Positions 44,618 through 53,626 of a stretch of DNA of 64,000 bases are shown piece by piece. Within the stretch, counting starts at the first letter, position 1, and the number at the start of each line of letters is the position of its first letter. The DNA comes from Tateyamaria omphalii (GTDB lineage: Bacteria; Pseudomonadota; Alphaproteobacteria; Rhodobacterales; Rhodobacteraceae), in contig NZ_JAHVHT010000001.1 in NCBI RefSeq assembly GCF_019802125.1, forward strand, positions 1,612,001 to 1,676,000, given 5' to 3'. Under the pieces are notes generated by a model. It was not told the origin of the DNA. It saw nothing but the letters and a program-made list of their open reading frames with translations, and searched no databases. The translations under genes and the position numbers were made by a program.

Positions 44618-47600
44618 ATGAGCGCGGATACGCCTGACCAGCCGACAGACCTTTCCACTGATACCACTGATACGGGAACGAACGAACCATTGCGTGTTAT
44701 CGGCATCGCCGCTTCCGCAGGGGGGCTCGAAGCCGTTTCACTGCTCGTGCAGAACCTGCCGCAGGCTGCCAATGCCGTCTACGTCGTTGCCCAGCACATG
44801 TCGCCCACGCACAAAAGCGTCCTTTCGACGCTGATTTCGCGGGAAACAAGTCTGCCGGTCGTGGAACTCGGTCCGGAAACCGAACCTGAGCGTGGGTACA
44901 TCTATGTCACCCCGCCCAACACGGATGTGGTGCTGGAAAGCGGCATTCTGCGCCTGCGCAACCCGTCCGGGCACGCGGCCTCGCCCAAGCCATCTGCGGA
45001 CCGGCTGTTCAAAAGCCTGGCCAACGAGCAGGGCGAGAATTGCATGGGCATCGTGCTGTCCGGCACCGGTTCGGATGGCAGCTATGGCGTACAGGCCATC
45101 CGCGAGGTCGGCGGCATCACCATCGCGCAGGACCCGGCTTCGGCGAAATATGACGGGATGCCCACATCAGCCATCGAAACAGGCTGCATCGATCTGACCC
45201 TGTCGCCCGAACAGATCGGGACCCACCTGGAAAAGATCCTGGCACAACCGCGCAACCTTGATGGGTTGCGCAGCCTGCAGGACGAACCCAAGCCCTTGGG
45301 TGAATTGTTCGGCATTCTGCTCGCCCGGACCCAGGTGGATTTCGCCGACTACAAAGAAAACACCCTGAACCGCCGCATCGCGCGGCGCATGACGGCCCTC
45401 GGCATCCAGAACTACGACGACTATGTCGACTATTGCCGCACCAACATGCCCGAGGTCGACGCGCTGCACCGCGACCTGCTGATTTCCGTCACGCGGTTTT
45501 TTCGCGACCCGGATCAGTTCGACAAACTGCAGCGCGAGCTTGAAACCCAGTTGAATGGCCGCGAGGATGGCCCGATCCGTGTGTGGGTCGTCGGCTGTGC
45601 GACAGGTGAGGAAGCCTACACCATCGCCGTCATTCTGGCGGAGGTGCTGGGCGGGATCGAGATGCTGGCCCGGCGGAATGTTCAGATCTTTGCCACCGAC
45701 ATTGATCAGAACGCGATTGATGTGGCCCGCAAGGGCATCTACCCCATCGCGGCGGCCTCGGACATTCCGGTCAAGTTGCTGAACAAGTACTTCAGCGTCG
45801 GAAACACCGAGATCACGGTGCGCCCGGAACTGCGTTCCGTCACGCTGTTTTCCCACCACAACGTGTTTCAGGACCCGCCGTTCATCAATGTGGACATTGT
45901 CAGCATTCGCAACCTGCTGATCTACTTCAACCTCGCGCTGCAAGAACGTGTGCTGAGCCGCCTGCATTATGCCATGGCTGCAGGCGGCCTGCTGTTTGTC
46001 GGCACGTCCGAGACCGTGGGCGAAATGGGCGTCTTCTTTGAAGGGCGCCAAGGGGCGGACAAGGTCTATATCAAGCGTCGCGGCATCTCCGGCGAGTTGT
46101 CCATCGAACCGACTGTTCGTGGGTACAAGGGCGGTATGCGTGCCTATCCGGCAGGGGACAAGGCACAGTCCAAGACCGAGCAAAGCGAATATCGCGACCT
46201 GTCTCTTGCCCGCGCCGTGGCCCCGAATGGCATGATCTGCACGCAGAATGGCAACATCATCGAGGTGCTCGGCGATCTGAGCCCGTTCATGGAAATCCGC
46301 GCGGGTGCGTCAACCTCTTTGAACCTGAGGATGCTGATTGATCCGCTCCGCACCGAGGCAATGAGCCTCATGGCCGTGGCCATACGGAACAACGGCCGGC
46401 GAACCGGCAGATGGCACCGGGTATCGCTGCCGGTTGGCAACCAGGTGCAGTTGCAGGTGTTCCCCTTCATCAGCCAGCGCGGCGGAGAGCCACAATGCCT
46501 GATTGCCGTCAACGCCAAGTTTGAAGAGGTGACCGAGACACCGCTCGAGGATATCGCGGATCTCGACCATCGCGCCTATGTCGAGAAGATGGAACTCGAG
46601 ATCAAGTCGACGCAGGAGGCCCTGCAACAGACGATCGAAGAGTTGCAGACGGCGAACGAGGAACTGCAATCCTCGAACGAGGAATTGCAGTCGACCAATG
46701 AGGAGTTCCAGGCCACGAACGAGGAACTGGAAACCTCGAACGAGGAATTGCAATCCACAAACGAGGAGTTGCTGACCGTCAACGAGGAATTGCAGATCAG
46801 TTCTGCCGAACGGCAGGCACTGGCCTCCGAACTCGAAGCGACGATGACCTCGGCCCCCTACGCTGTCGCGCTCGCGGATCAGGCCCTGATGGTGCGTCGC
46901 ATGTCGCGCGTGGCGATGGAATTCTTCGGTGTCGGAGAAATTCCACCCACCGGCATCCACCTGAGCCAATGCAACATGCCATCGGGCTTTCCTGCCCTGG
47001 CGCCCATCGCGAACACGGTACTGCGCGTGCAGGAACCGCGCCGCCTGCCCGTCCTGTCGCACGGCCGCTACTACACCATGCTGATGTCACCGGTGCACGA
47101 TGTGCATCGCAAGCTGATCGGCTTGTCGATCACGATCACCAAGGACGTGAGCGACCCGATGGCTCTGATCGTCGACATGATGAGCAAGGCCAGCAATATC
47201 GCCCACTGGTCCTATAACCTCGATACACTGGAACTGACCTGGTCGCCCGACATGTTCGCCCTGCATGGGCGCACGGATTCCGGCGACATGCCGACATGGG
47301 AAGACACAATACAAATGATCCACCCTGCAGATCGGATCGCCTATCGCACCATGATCGACGACCTGCTGGCGGAGGGCACCTCTCAAACATACGAGGCGCG
47401 GATATTTGGCCCCGGGGGCCGCATCGTAAAGACCACCGGCAGCATCACGATGATCCGGGATTCCGAAGGGGAGCCTGTGCAGATGGTCGGCGTTACGTGG
47501 GATTCAGCCGCCGGACATGCACGAGACATTCAACTGTCCAGCCTCGAAGCCGTTCAGGACGATCTGGGGATCGGGTTCTACTCCTTTGACATCGAGAACA

Positions 47601-47935
47601 ATACCGGGCTGTGGAGCAAGGCGATGTACGAGATACTCGACTTCAACCCGGACCGGCATACCCCGTCGGTCGAAGCGTTGCTGACCCGTGTGATCGAAGA
47701 TGAGCGCGAAGCTCTATCGAATGACTTTCAAACAGTGCTCGAGCGTGGGGATCCCTTTGACCGCACCGTGAGATTGGCCGGAGACACGGGCGTTCACATC
47801 GTTTGCACATGCCTGGGCCGGGCTCGGTCCGAGGAAGATGGCCGCATCAGTCATGTCTTTGGCAGTTTGCGTGTCCTGAACGAGATAGACTTGGCCGACA
47901 CGCAGCCCGCCGCTCAGGACACGTCGACCGGTTAA
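44618..47935 (+). CDS. CheB-CheR-PAS fusion signalling protein
   Basis: 1105 residues. A CheB-type methylesterase domain comes first (about 26-210; S33 in AASAGGLEAV, H60 in AQHMSPTH). A CheR methyltransferase follows (about 225-500; SAM motif VVGCATGEEAYTIAV). Next is a coiled coil of seven-residue NEEL repeats (about 671-727) and two or three PAS domains to the end. There is no kinase domain. CheB-CheR fusions often act outside classical chemotaxis; no receptor, cheA or cheW is near. ATG 44618 has GAGGA upstream. A kinase gene follows after 61 bases. Confidence 0.93.
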   Translation: MSADTPDQPTDLSTDTTDTGTNEPLRVIGIAASAGGLEAVSLLVQNLPQAANAVYVVAQHMSPTHKSVLSTLISRETSLPVVELGPETEPERGYIYVTPPNTDVVLESGILRLRNPSGHAASPKPSADRLFKSLANEQGENCMGIVLSGTGSDGSYGVQAIREVGGITIAQDPASAKYDGMPTSAIETGCIDLTLSPEQIGTHLEKILAQPRNLDGLRSLQDEPKPLGELFGILLARTQVDFADYKENTLNRRIARRMTALGIQNYDDYVDYCRTNMPEVDALHRDLLISVTRFFRDPDQFDKLQRELETQLNGREDGPIRVWVVGCATGEEAYTIAVILAEVLGGIEMLARRNVQIFATDIDQNAIDVARKGIYPIAAASDIPVKLLNKYFSVGNTEITVRPELRSVTLFSHHNVFQDPPFINVDIVSIRNLLIYFNLALQERVLSRLHYAMAAGGLLFVGTSETVGEMGVFFEGRQGADKVYIKRRGISGELSIEPTVRGYKGGMRAYPAGDKAQSKTEQSEYRDLSLARAVAPNGMICTQNGNIIEVLGDLSPFMEIRAGASTSLNLRMLIDPLRTEAMSLMAVAIRNNGRRTGRWHRVSLPVGNQVQLQVFPFISQRGGEPQCLIAVNAKFEEVTETPLEDIADLDHRAYVEKMELEIKSTQEALQQTIEELQTANEELQSSNEELQSTNEEFQATNEELETSNEELQSTNEELLTVNEELQISSAERQALASELEATMTSAPYAVALADQALMVRRMSRVAMEFFGVGEIPPTGIHLSQCNMPSGFPALAPIANTVLRVQEPRRLPVLSHGRYYTMLMSPVHDVHRKLIGLSITITKDVSDPMALIVDMMSKASNIAHWSYNLDTLELTWSPDMFALHGRTDSGDMPTWEDTIQMIHPADRIAYRTMIDDLLAEGTSQTYEARIFGPGGRIVKTTGSITMIRDSEGEPVQMVGVTWDSAAGHARDIQLSSLEAVQDDLGIGFYSFDIENNTGLWSKAMYEILDFNPDRHTPSVEALLTRVIEDEREALSNDFQTVLERGDPFDRTVRLAGDTGVHIVCTCLGRARSEEDGRISHVFGSLRVLNEIDLADTQPAAQDTSTG

Positions 47936-47996
47936 CTCTCCGTTCACCAACTCTGGTCAGTATTGAACGCATTGGAACCGAGTGGAACAGAACTCC

Positions 47997-49223
47997 ATGA
48001 ACATGATGCCTGCCGCACGCTTTGTGAAAAACCGGTATTCGCAGGATGTGGATCGCGCGCTGAACCTGCTGCCCGCCGATGCCGACGTGGACGCAGATAC
48101 GTTGAGCGCTGCCTTCCTTGCTTCGCCATATGCATGTTTTCTGCTGGATCAGGAAGGCCGCGTACTGGTGTGCAACCGGCGTGCCGAGCGCATGTATTGC
48201 CCGCCGACACATGAAATGCCGGACGGGCTGCGCGGCATGGGTCTCCATAAATTGACCAAGCTGACCCATGAAGAGACGATGGAGACGCTGAGAAAGGGCG
48301 CGGCCCGCAGTTCGATGGAACTTCCCATGGTGACGTCGCACGGCGCAAACGCCGTCCGCCCGACCATGTTTCGGGTCGCGCTTCTGCGGTCCAGCGCATT
48401 GGGCCAGCGCCTGTACTTGCTGACACAGGACCATTTGAAAGCGGCAGCCGATGCGTTGAGCCAAATGAATCAGCGCCGCATCTCGGCCCGCAAGGACCTC
48501 GTCGAGATTGAAGGGCGCTTTGTCGACCTGCACGCATCCCTGATCGCCATGGAATCCTTTGCGCATCAGGCATCACACGATCTGCGCACACCTCTGAGTA
48601 CGATTTCCGGCATGCTGCAATTGTTCGAGACGCGGTTTGGCGATGACTTGCCGGATAAGGCCCATCAGTATCTCGACGTCATGCGTCGTGCGGCCGAGCA
48701 GATGGACACGCTGACTTGTGACTTTCTGGAACATGCGCGGTCCGTGTCCGCCGAGGTGGCTGCCGAACCTGTTGATCTGCAGGTCGTTCTGGAAGACGTG
48801 CGACGGGACCTGCAGAACGGTATGGCGCCGAGCGAGTTCGACCTGAGAATTGCATGTCCCTCCTTGACCGTGATGGCGGAACCGACGCTTCTGCGGATGT
48901 TGCTGTCGAACCTGCTGGGCAACGCGATCAAGTACCGTCACCCCGATCGCAGGCTGCGCATTGATGTCGCCTTGCATACAGAGCCGGACGGCACGCATCG
49001 CCTAACAATTGCAGATACGGGCAGCGGTTTTGACCCAAGCGAAAGCGAAGCGATCTTCCTGCCGTTCCGGCGCCTGCATATGTCGATTGACGGGACGGGT
49101 ATGGGGCTGTCGACTTGCGCCGAAGTGTGCCGCCGTCATGGATGGAGCATTTCCGCGTCGTCGGACGGGGAGAGTGGCGCCACTTTTACGTTGCTTTTTC
49201 CACACTTACAGCCATCGGTTTAG
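47997..49223 (+). CDS. PAS-containing sensor histidine kinase
   Basis: A 408-residue soluble kinase. An N-terminal PAS-like sensor (about 35-145) is followed by a coiled linker, the dimerisation domain with the phosphorylated histidine H194 (QASHDLRTPLS) and the ATPase domain (N-box LLSNLLGNAIKY, then DTGSGFD and GTGMGLST). It is probably cytoplasmic and works with one of the two receiver proteins encoded beside it. ATG 47997 is used; a GTG five codons upstream is possible. Confidence 0.92.
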   Translation: MNMMPAARFVKNRYSQDVDRALNLLPADADVDADTLSAAFLASPYACFLLDQEGRVLVCNRRAERMYCPPTHEMPDGLRGMGLHKLTKLTHEETMETLRKGAARSSMELPMVTSHGANAVRPTMFRVALLRSSALGQRLYLLTQDHLKAAADALSQMNQRRISARKDLVEIEGRFVDLHASLIAMESFAHQASHDLRTPLSTISGMLQLFETRFGDDLPDKAHQYLDVMRRAAEQMDTLTCDFLEHARSVSAEVAAEPVDLQVVLEDVRRDLQNGMAPSEFDLRIACPSLTVMAEPTLLRMLLSNLLGNAIKYRHPDRRLRIDVALHTEPDGTHRLTIADTGSGFDPSESEAIFLPFRRLHMSIDGTGMGLSTCAEVCRRHGWSISASSDGESGATFTLLFPHLQPSV

Positions 49224-49343
49224 ATTTCCTAAAATCTGAGAAAAATTCTTCGGCTACCTACTTCTTCATACATTGAACGCTGTGTTAAATGTTTTTTTAA
49301 CCCCAGACGCATAGATGTCTGTCGTAGGAAGTCGGAGTTGTTC

Positions 49344-49730
49344 ATGGCTGTAGTTCTGGTTCTTGAAGATGACCCCGGTTTGCAATTCACCTTCTCTGAA
49401 GCGCTGGAAGATGCAGGCCATGAAGTGCACATCGCGTCCGATAACGAAGAAGCCATGAATGAATTGCGCCGCTGCAGCCCTGACGTTCTTCTGCTTGACC
49501 TGATGGTGGATGGGGGATTGTCCACCGATGTTGCCAACTACGCGGGCTATTCAGCCCCCGACGCCGAGGTGATCTATGTCACCGGAAGCGGGTTGTTCGC
49601 AAAGGGCGAGTTGTTCACGATGACCCGAAACGCGCGCATGGTCCTGCGCAAGCCGGTCGATCTGCGTGAATTGATCTCCATGGTCGGGCATGTGGCTCCG
49701 GAGCCTATTCGCGTATCTGCAACCGCGTAA
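49344..49730 (+). CDS. Single-domain response regulator
   Basis: A 128-residue receiver domain. The acidic pair is in LEDDPG (E8, D9, D10), the acceptor aspartate D52 (LLLDLMVDGG), the switch threonine T80 and the lysine K103 (VLRKPVDL). No output domain. It lies 120 bases after the kinase gene and is convergent with soxT. A partner of the upstream kinase is likely but unproven. ATG 49344 was chosen over a TTG two codons earlier. Confidence 0.9.
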   Translation: MAVVLVLEDDPGLQFTFSEALEDAGHEVHIASDNEEAMNELRRCSPDVLLLDLMVDGGLSTDVANYAGYSAPDAEVIYVTGSGLFAKGELFTMTRNARMVLRKPVDLRELISMVGHVAPEPIRVSATA

Positions 49731-49737
49731 GCGGCGG

Positions 49738-50793
49738 CTACTCCGCCGGAGTGAAACCGGAAATCAACTGCTTCAGCCCCACGCTCGCGCCAATGAAGAT
49801 GGCGACGAAGGCAACGGGCGCGCTGAACGCCAGCGTTGAAAACGCAGATATCCCCTGCCCCACACTGCACCCCACGGCGAGGATCGCGCCCGGGCCCATC
49901 AGCGCCGCCCCACCGATCTGACGCCGCAATTCTCGCGGGTCTTCGCAGGCTTCCCACCGGAAATGCCCCTTGGAATACGAGCCGAGTGCTGCACCGATCA
50001 TGACACCAAGGACCGAACCCACGCTGAAGGAAAGCGTGTTGCCCGACGCGGTCATCATGTAGAACAGCGTGTCGCCGATGGGGGCCACGAAGCTGTGTGT
50101 CTCGATCGGTTCCGGCTCAAACCCTGTCGTTGTCACCCAATAGGTACCGAGCCAGCCCGACACCACCGCAAGGCCCACAACCGTGCCCCAAAACAGGTGC
50201 CGCGGTGACCGGCGCATCTGCGCGCTCGACAGGCCAGCCGCAACGACCAAGGCGCCGATCACGATCCCTGTCATGGCTGATGACAGGCCAAACTGCGCCT
50301 CGATCAACTGGCTCAGCCCTTGCGGGCTGCTTGCATCCAACTCAACCGGAAACAACCAGACGCGGGCGTGTGCCAATGGCCCTGACATCACGAAATAGGC
50401 CGACAGCCCCATCACAATCACGATCACAAAGGACCGCAAGTCACCGCCTCCAAGCCGCGCCAGAGCGCCGTAGCCGCAATTGCCGCTGAGTGCCATGCCA
50501 TAGCCGAACACCAGCCCGCCAATGATGGTGCCCGCCGGGTTCCAGACGCGGTCGAGATAGGCAGCTTCGGAGGCTTCGAACAGGTCGAACATAATGGCCA
50601 GATGCGTGCCGATGATCGCAACACCGATGGCCAGCGCCCACATGCGCAGGCGTCTGTCGTCCGAGCCGTAAAGCACATCTTCGAAGGCACCCAGGGTGCA
50701 GAACCGCCCGATCCGCGCCGCAAGACCAAGGGCGATGCCGCCAAAAAGTCCAATCAAAGCAACGGTGTTCGCTTCTCCAAGCGCATCAAGCAT
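49738..50793 (-). CDS. soxT: YeeE/YedE-family sulfur transporter
   Basis: A 351-residue membrane protein with about nine to ten helices and the paired YeeE/YedE motifs SGNCGYGALARLGGG and VGCSVGQGISAFSTLA, whose cysteines handle thiosulfate or sulfane sulfur in relatives. Its position beside soxR and soxS makes it the SoxT protein. It is probably an importer of a sulfur compound used for induction or transfer. It ends eight bases from the convergent response-regulator stop. Confidence 0.88.
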   Translation of the reverse strand: MLDALGEANTVALIGLFGGIALGLAARIGRFCTLGAFEDVLYGSDDRRLRMWALAIGVAIIGTHLAIMFDLFEASEAAYLDRVWNPAGTIIGGLVFGYGMALSGNCGYGALARLGGGDLRSFVIVIVMGLSAYFVMSGPLAHARVWLFPVELDASSPQGLSQLIEAQFGLSSAMTGIVIGALVVAAGLSSAQMRRSPRHLFWGTVVGLAVVSGWLGTYWVTTTGFEPEPIETHSFVAPIGDTLFYMMTASGNTLSFSVGSVLGVMIGAALGSYSKGHFRWEACEDPRELRRQIGGAALMGPGAILAVGCSVGQGISAFSTLAFSAPVAFVAIFIGASVGLKQLISGFTPAE

Positions 50794-50835
50794 ACAGGCT
50801 TCCTCCCGAAGACCGTACGCGGGCGAAGCGTGCGG

Positions 50836-51219
50836 TCAGTCTTCCCTGCAGAACAGGTCGTAGACGACTTCCATGATTTGCTTGGGTCGGTCGTCTGTCA
50901 AGCTGTAGTAGATCGCTTTGCCCTCGCGGCGGGGCTTGACCAGCCCTTCGAGCCGCAGGCGGGACAGTTGCTGAGACACAGCCGCCTGCCGGGCCGACAG
51001 CAGATCCTCCAGCTCGGTCACTGACTTTTCGCCCGACACGAGGTGGCACAGGATCATCAAGCGCCCCTCGTGACTGATCGCCTTGAGGAAGTTCGACGCG
51101 GCCTGCGCGTTGCGCATCATCTTTTCCATGTCCTCGGGACACATGTCCGGGTCGAAGACAGGCAGGCGCGATGGCGTGTTGTTTTGCGTGTCAGGTTCCG
51201 TTGACATATCCAGCGACAT
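50836..51219 (-). CDS. soxR: ArsR-family repressor of the sox genes
   Basis: A 127-residue winged-helix regulator. The DNA-binding part is ISHEGRLMILCHL and LLSARQAAVSQQLSRLRLEG. Cysteines C27, C58 and C124 could sense sulfur species. SoxR represses sox genes and is released by thiosulfate or related sulfane sulfur. It lies six bases after soxS and before soxT on the minus strand. Candidate operators are seen at the soxS-soxV and soxW-soxX gaps, the two positions at which SoxR binds in other alphaproteobacteria. Confidence 0.92.
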   Translation of the reverse strand: MSLDMSTEPDTQNNTPSRLPVFDPDMCPEDMEKMMRNAQAASNFLKAISHEGRLMILCHLVSGEKSVTELEDLLSARQAAVSQQLSRLRLEGLVKPRREGKAIYYSLTDDRPKQIMEVVYDLFCRED

Positions 51220-51225
51220 ACCGCG

Positions 51226-51594
51226 TTAACCTCTGTTTTCCAAGGGAATGTTCGCGCGTTCGAACATCATTGTGAGCAGGCCCCAGAAGAAGTCTTCTCC
51301 CGGATAGCCTTCGATCCGGCCCACCTCTGCCCCGTCTTGTACCAGGACGAAGGTGGGCGTGAAATGCACCCGCTGCGTGAACGCCACATCGGGCTTTTCG
51401 GCATGCAGATCATAGCGGTGCAGCGGGGCCGCCTGCCCCTCTGCGGTCTTGGGATAAATGTGCGCAATCTCTTCGTTCCACTTGCCGCACCAATAACATC
51501 CATCCTCTTCCGCCATCAGCAGATAGGTGTCCGCCCAAGCCCCCAGCGGCAGGCCCGCCAAGGCCGCCACTGCCATCATGCGTAAGAGTTTCAA
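51226..51594 (-). CDS. soxS: Periplasmic thioredoxin SoxS
   Basis: A 122-residue thioredoxin-like protein with a signal peptide (MKLLRMMAVAALAGLPLGAWA) and the active site C33-Y-W-C36. SoxS keeps SoxY in an active reduced state. The start is taken as TTG 51594: GGAG lies 7 bases upstream, it gives a proper signal peptide, and the predicted promoter would start the message near 51621. A farther TTG at 51624 would then lie outside the message. Divergent from soxV. Confidence 0.88.
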   Translation of the reverse strand: MKLLRMMAVAALAGLPLGAWADTYLLMAEEDGCYWCGKWNEEIAHIYPKTAEGQAAPLHRYDLHAEKPDVAFTQRVHFTPTFVLVQDGAEVGRIEGYPGEDFFWGLLTMMFERANIPLENRG

Positions 51595-51607
51595 CAGACT
51601 GCTCCGA

Positions 51608-51657
51608 TTGACGCCGTTCGACAATTAATCATAATCTAATTCTTGAATATCTCAAGA
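51608..51657. promoter_or_regulatory. Divergent soxS-soxV promoters with candidate SoxR operator
   Basis: Plus strand: -35 TTGACG (51608-51613), 16-base spacer, -10 CATAAT (51630-51635). Minus strand: -35 TTGAGA (51650-51655), 16-base spacer, -10 TATGAT (51628-51633). The two -10 boxes overlap. TCTTGA-N5-TCAAGA (51641-51657) is a perfect inverted repeat covering the minus -35 and the start of the plus transcript. Confidence 0.65.
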
Positions 51658-51674
51658 CAAGGGACGCAGGGGCG

Positions 51675-52415
51675 ATGTTTGATGTGACATTTTTGGGCGC
51701 TCTGCTGGCCGGTTTGCTGTCTTTTTTGTCGCCCTGCATCCTGCCGATCGTGCCGTTCTACCTCAGCTACCTCGCTGGCGTCGGCATGAACCAGATCTCG
51801 GCCGAGGCGGAGATTTCGCGCGAGGTGCGCATGCGCGCGTTTCTGGCTGCTTGCTGTTTCGCGCTTGGCGTCATCACGGTGTTCATGGGCCTCGGTGCCA
51901 CGGCCACGGCGTTTGGCCAGATGGTCCGTGAATACTTCGATGTCCTGCGCTGGATCGCCGCCGCCATCATCATCGCGATGGGCTTGCACTTTCTGGGCGT
52001 CGTCCGGATCGGGTTCCTCTACCGCCAGTTCCGCGCGGATGCGGGCAACACATCAAATGTCGGGTTGCTCGGCGCCTTCGTCATTGGCCTCGCCTTCGCC
52101 TTTGGCTGGACACCCTGCGTCGGACCCGTCCTCGCCGCCATCCTGTTCACCGCCGCGGGGCAAGACACAGCGAGCCAGGGCGCGAGCCTGCTTTTTGTCT
52201 ATGGGCTGGGCATGACCCTGCCCTTCATCGCCGCCGCCCTGTTCATCGGTCCCTTCATGTCGTGGATGGCCCGCTTTCGCCGGCACCTCGGCCTGATCGA
52301 AAAAGCGATGGGCGCGCTCTTGATCCTATTCGGCGTCCTGATCGCCACGAATTCCATCAACTACATCGCGCAATGGATGCTGGAACACGTCCCGTGGTTC
52401 AGCGCCATTGGTTAA
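51675..52415 (+). CDS. soxV: CcdA-type thiol transporter SoxV
   Basis: A 246-residue membrane protein with six helices. The two redox cysteines are C21 (LSPCILPIVPFYL) and C148 (GWTPCVGP). It carries electrons from cytoplasmic thioredoxin across the membrane to SoxW and SoxS. It starts the large plus-strand sox run; soxW follows 15 bases later. Confidence 0.93.
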   Translation: MFDVTFLGALLAGLLSFLSPCILPIVPFYLSYLAGVGMNQISAEAEISREVRMRAFLAACCFALGVITVFMGLGATATAFGQMVREYFDVLRWIAAAIIIAMGLHFLGVVRIGFLYRQFRADAGNTSNVGLLGAFVIGLAFAFGWTPCVGPVLAAILFTAAGQDTASQGASLLFVYGLGMTLPFIAAALFIGPFMSWMARFRRHLGLIEKAMGALLILFGVLIATNSINYIAQWMLEHVPWFSAIG

Positions 52416-52430
52416 TCCTGGGAGGAGACC

Positions 52431-52991
52431 ATGAAACACCTGATTGCTTTGCTGACCACACTTGCCCTCGCCCTGCCCGTCGCCGCTGCCGAACTGGGCG
52501 ACGACGGGCTGCACAAGACACCGTGGATGCGCGACACGTTCAAGGATCTGACCGAGGATCTGGAAGAGGCCAATGCCGAGGGCAAGCGCTTGATGGTCAT
52601 GGTCGAACAGCGAGGCTGCATCTACTGCACCAAGATGCACGAAGAGGTGTTCGTCATCCCCGAGATCGAACAGTATATCGAGGACAACTTCTTTGTCGTG
52701 CAGATCAACATGTTCGGCGATCTGGAAGTCACCGATTTTGACGGCACCACCCTGCCCGAGAAGGACATGGTGAAGCGGTGGGGTGCGCTGTTTACCCCGA
52801 ACATCTATTTCTTTCCTGAAGAGGTCGGCGCCGATCAGAAGGCGAACGAGGCCGCCGTTGCCAACATGCCGGGCGCTTTTGGCCGCTGGACCACCTTCAA
52901 CATGCTGAACTGGGTGGTCGGGAAAGGCTATGACAGCGACGAGCCGTTTCAGAAGTACCACGCCCGCAAATTCGAAGAACAGAACGGCTAG
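52431..52991 (+). CDS. soxW: Periplasmic thioredoxin SoxW
   Basis: A 186-residue secreted thioredoxin-fold protein (signal peptide about 1-20, ALALPVAAA). The active site is C63-I-Y-C66. It takes electrons from SoxV. It is preceded by GGGAGGAGA, an excellent ribosome binding site. A 153-base gap with a promoter/operator separates it from soxX. Confidence 0.92.
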   Translation: MKHLIALLTTLALALPVAAAELGDDGLHKTPWMRDTFKDLTEDLEEANAEGKRLMVMVEQRGCIYCTKMHEEVFVIPEIEQYIEDNFFVVQINMFGDLEVTDFDGTTLPEKDMVKRWGALFTPNIYFFPEEVGADQKANEAAVANMPGAFGRWTTFNMLNWVVGKGYDSDEPFQKYHARKFEEQNG

Positions 52992-53051
52992 GCGTTGCTG
53001 CAGCTGCGAACGAAATCTTGCGGCACTTGCTGCGGTTGCGAACAGATACAA

Positions 53052-53100
53052 AAATTCAAGTAGTTGAATTTGATGTTGCGTACGCGAGAATGTGTACGAT
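53052..53100 (+). promoter_or_regulatory. Candidate soxX promoter and SoxR operator
   Basis: AAATTCAA (53052-53059) and TTGAATTT (53064-53071) form a perfect 8-bp inverted repeat around GTAG. It overlaps a -35-like TTGATG (53070-53075) with -10 TACGAT (53095-53100), a 19-base spacer. The half-site ATTCAAG also occurs in the soxS-soxV repeat. Confidence 0.6.
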
Positions 53101-53144
53101 AGTGTGCAGGAAAACAAAGCCAAGAATCGACCAAGGGAGGGCGC

Positions 53145-53600
53145 ATGAAACATGCACTTGGAGGGGTCTTTGCTGCACTGATGGCTGGAACGATGGCCAT
53201 CGCAGAAGACGTGAAACCAACCGCTGTGGCGTTCGTCGACGGAACTGTCGAACAGTCGTTGACCGGCCAGCCCGGTGATGCAGCCGAAGGCCGCAAGGTG
53301 TTCGCAAACCGCAAGCAGGGCAATTGCCTCGCTTGCCACATGAACGCCGATCTGGCCGAAGAAAGCTTTCACGGCGAAGTTGGCCCACCCATGGACGGCG
53401 TCGCGGATCGTTGGACCGTGGCCGAACTGCGCGGCATCGTCACCAACTCCAAGATAATGTTCGAGGGCACGATCATGCCCGCCTTCTACGTCGATGCAGG
53501 CTACACCCGCCCGCTCGATGACTTTGCCGGCCAATCCATCCTGACCGCCCAGCAGGTCGAGGATGTGGTCGCCTATCTGATGACGCTCAAAGAGCTGTAA
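53145..53600 (+). CDS. soxX: Cytochrome c SoxX
   Basis: A 151-residue secreted monohaem cytochrome (signal peptide about 1-20). The haem site is C61-L-A-C64-H65, and a methionine ligand is likely in TIMPAFY. With SoxA it forms the enzyme that joins thiosulfate to the SoxY cysteine. First gene of the soxXYZA block, preceded by a good AGGGAGGG site. Confidence 0.95.
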   Translation: MKHALGGVFAALMAGTMAIAEDVKPTAVAFVDGTVEQSLTGQPGDAAEGRKVFANRKQGNCLACHMNADLAEESFHGEVGPPMDGVADRWTVAELRGIVTNSKIMFEGTIMPAFYVDAGYTRPLDDFAGQSILTAQQVEDVVAYLMTLKEL

Positions 53601-53626
53601 TTTCCCGAGACCCGAGGAGACATGAC

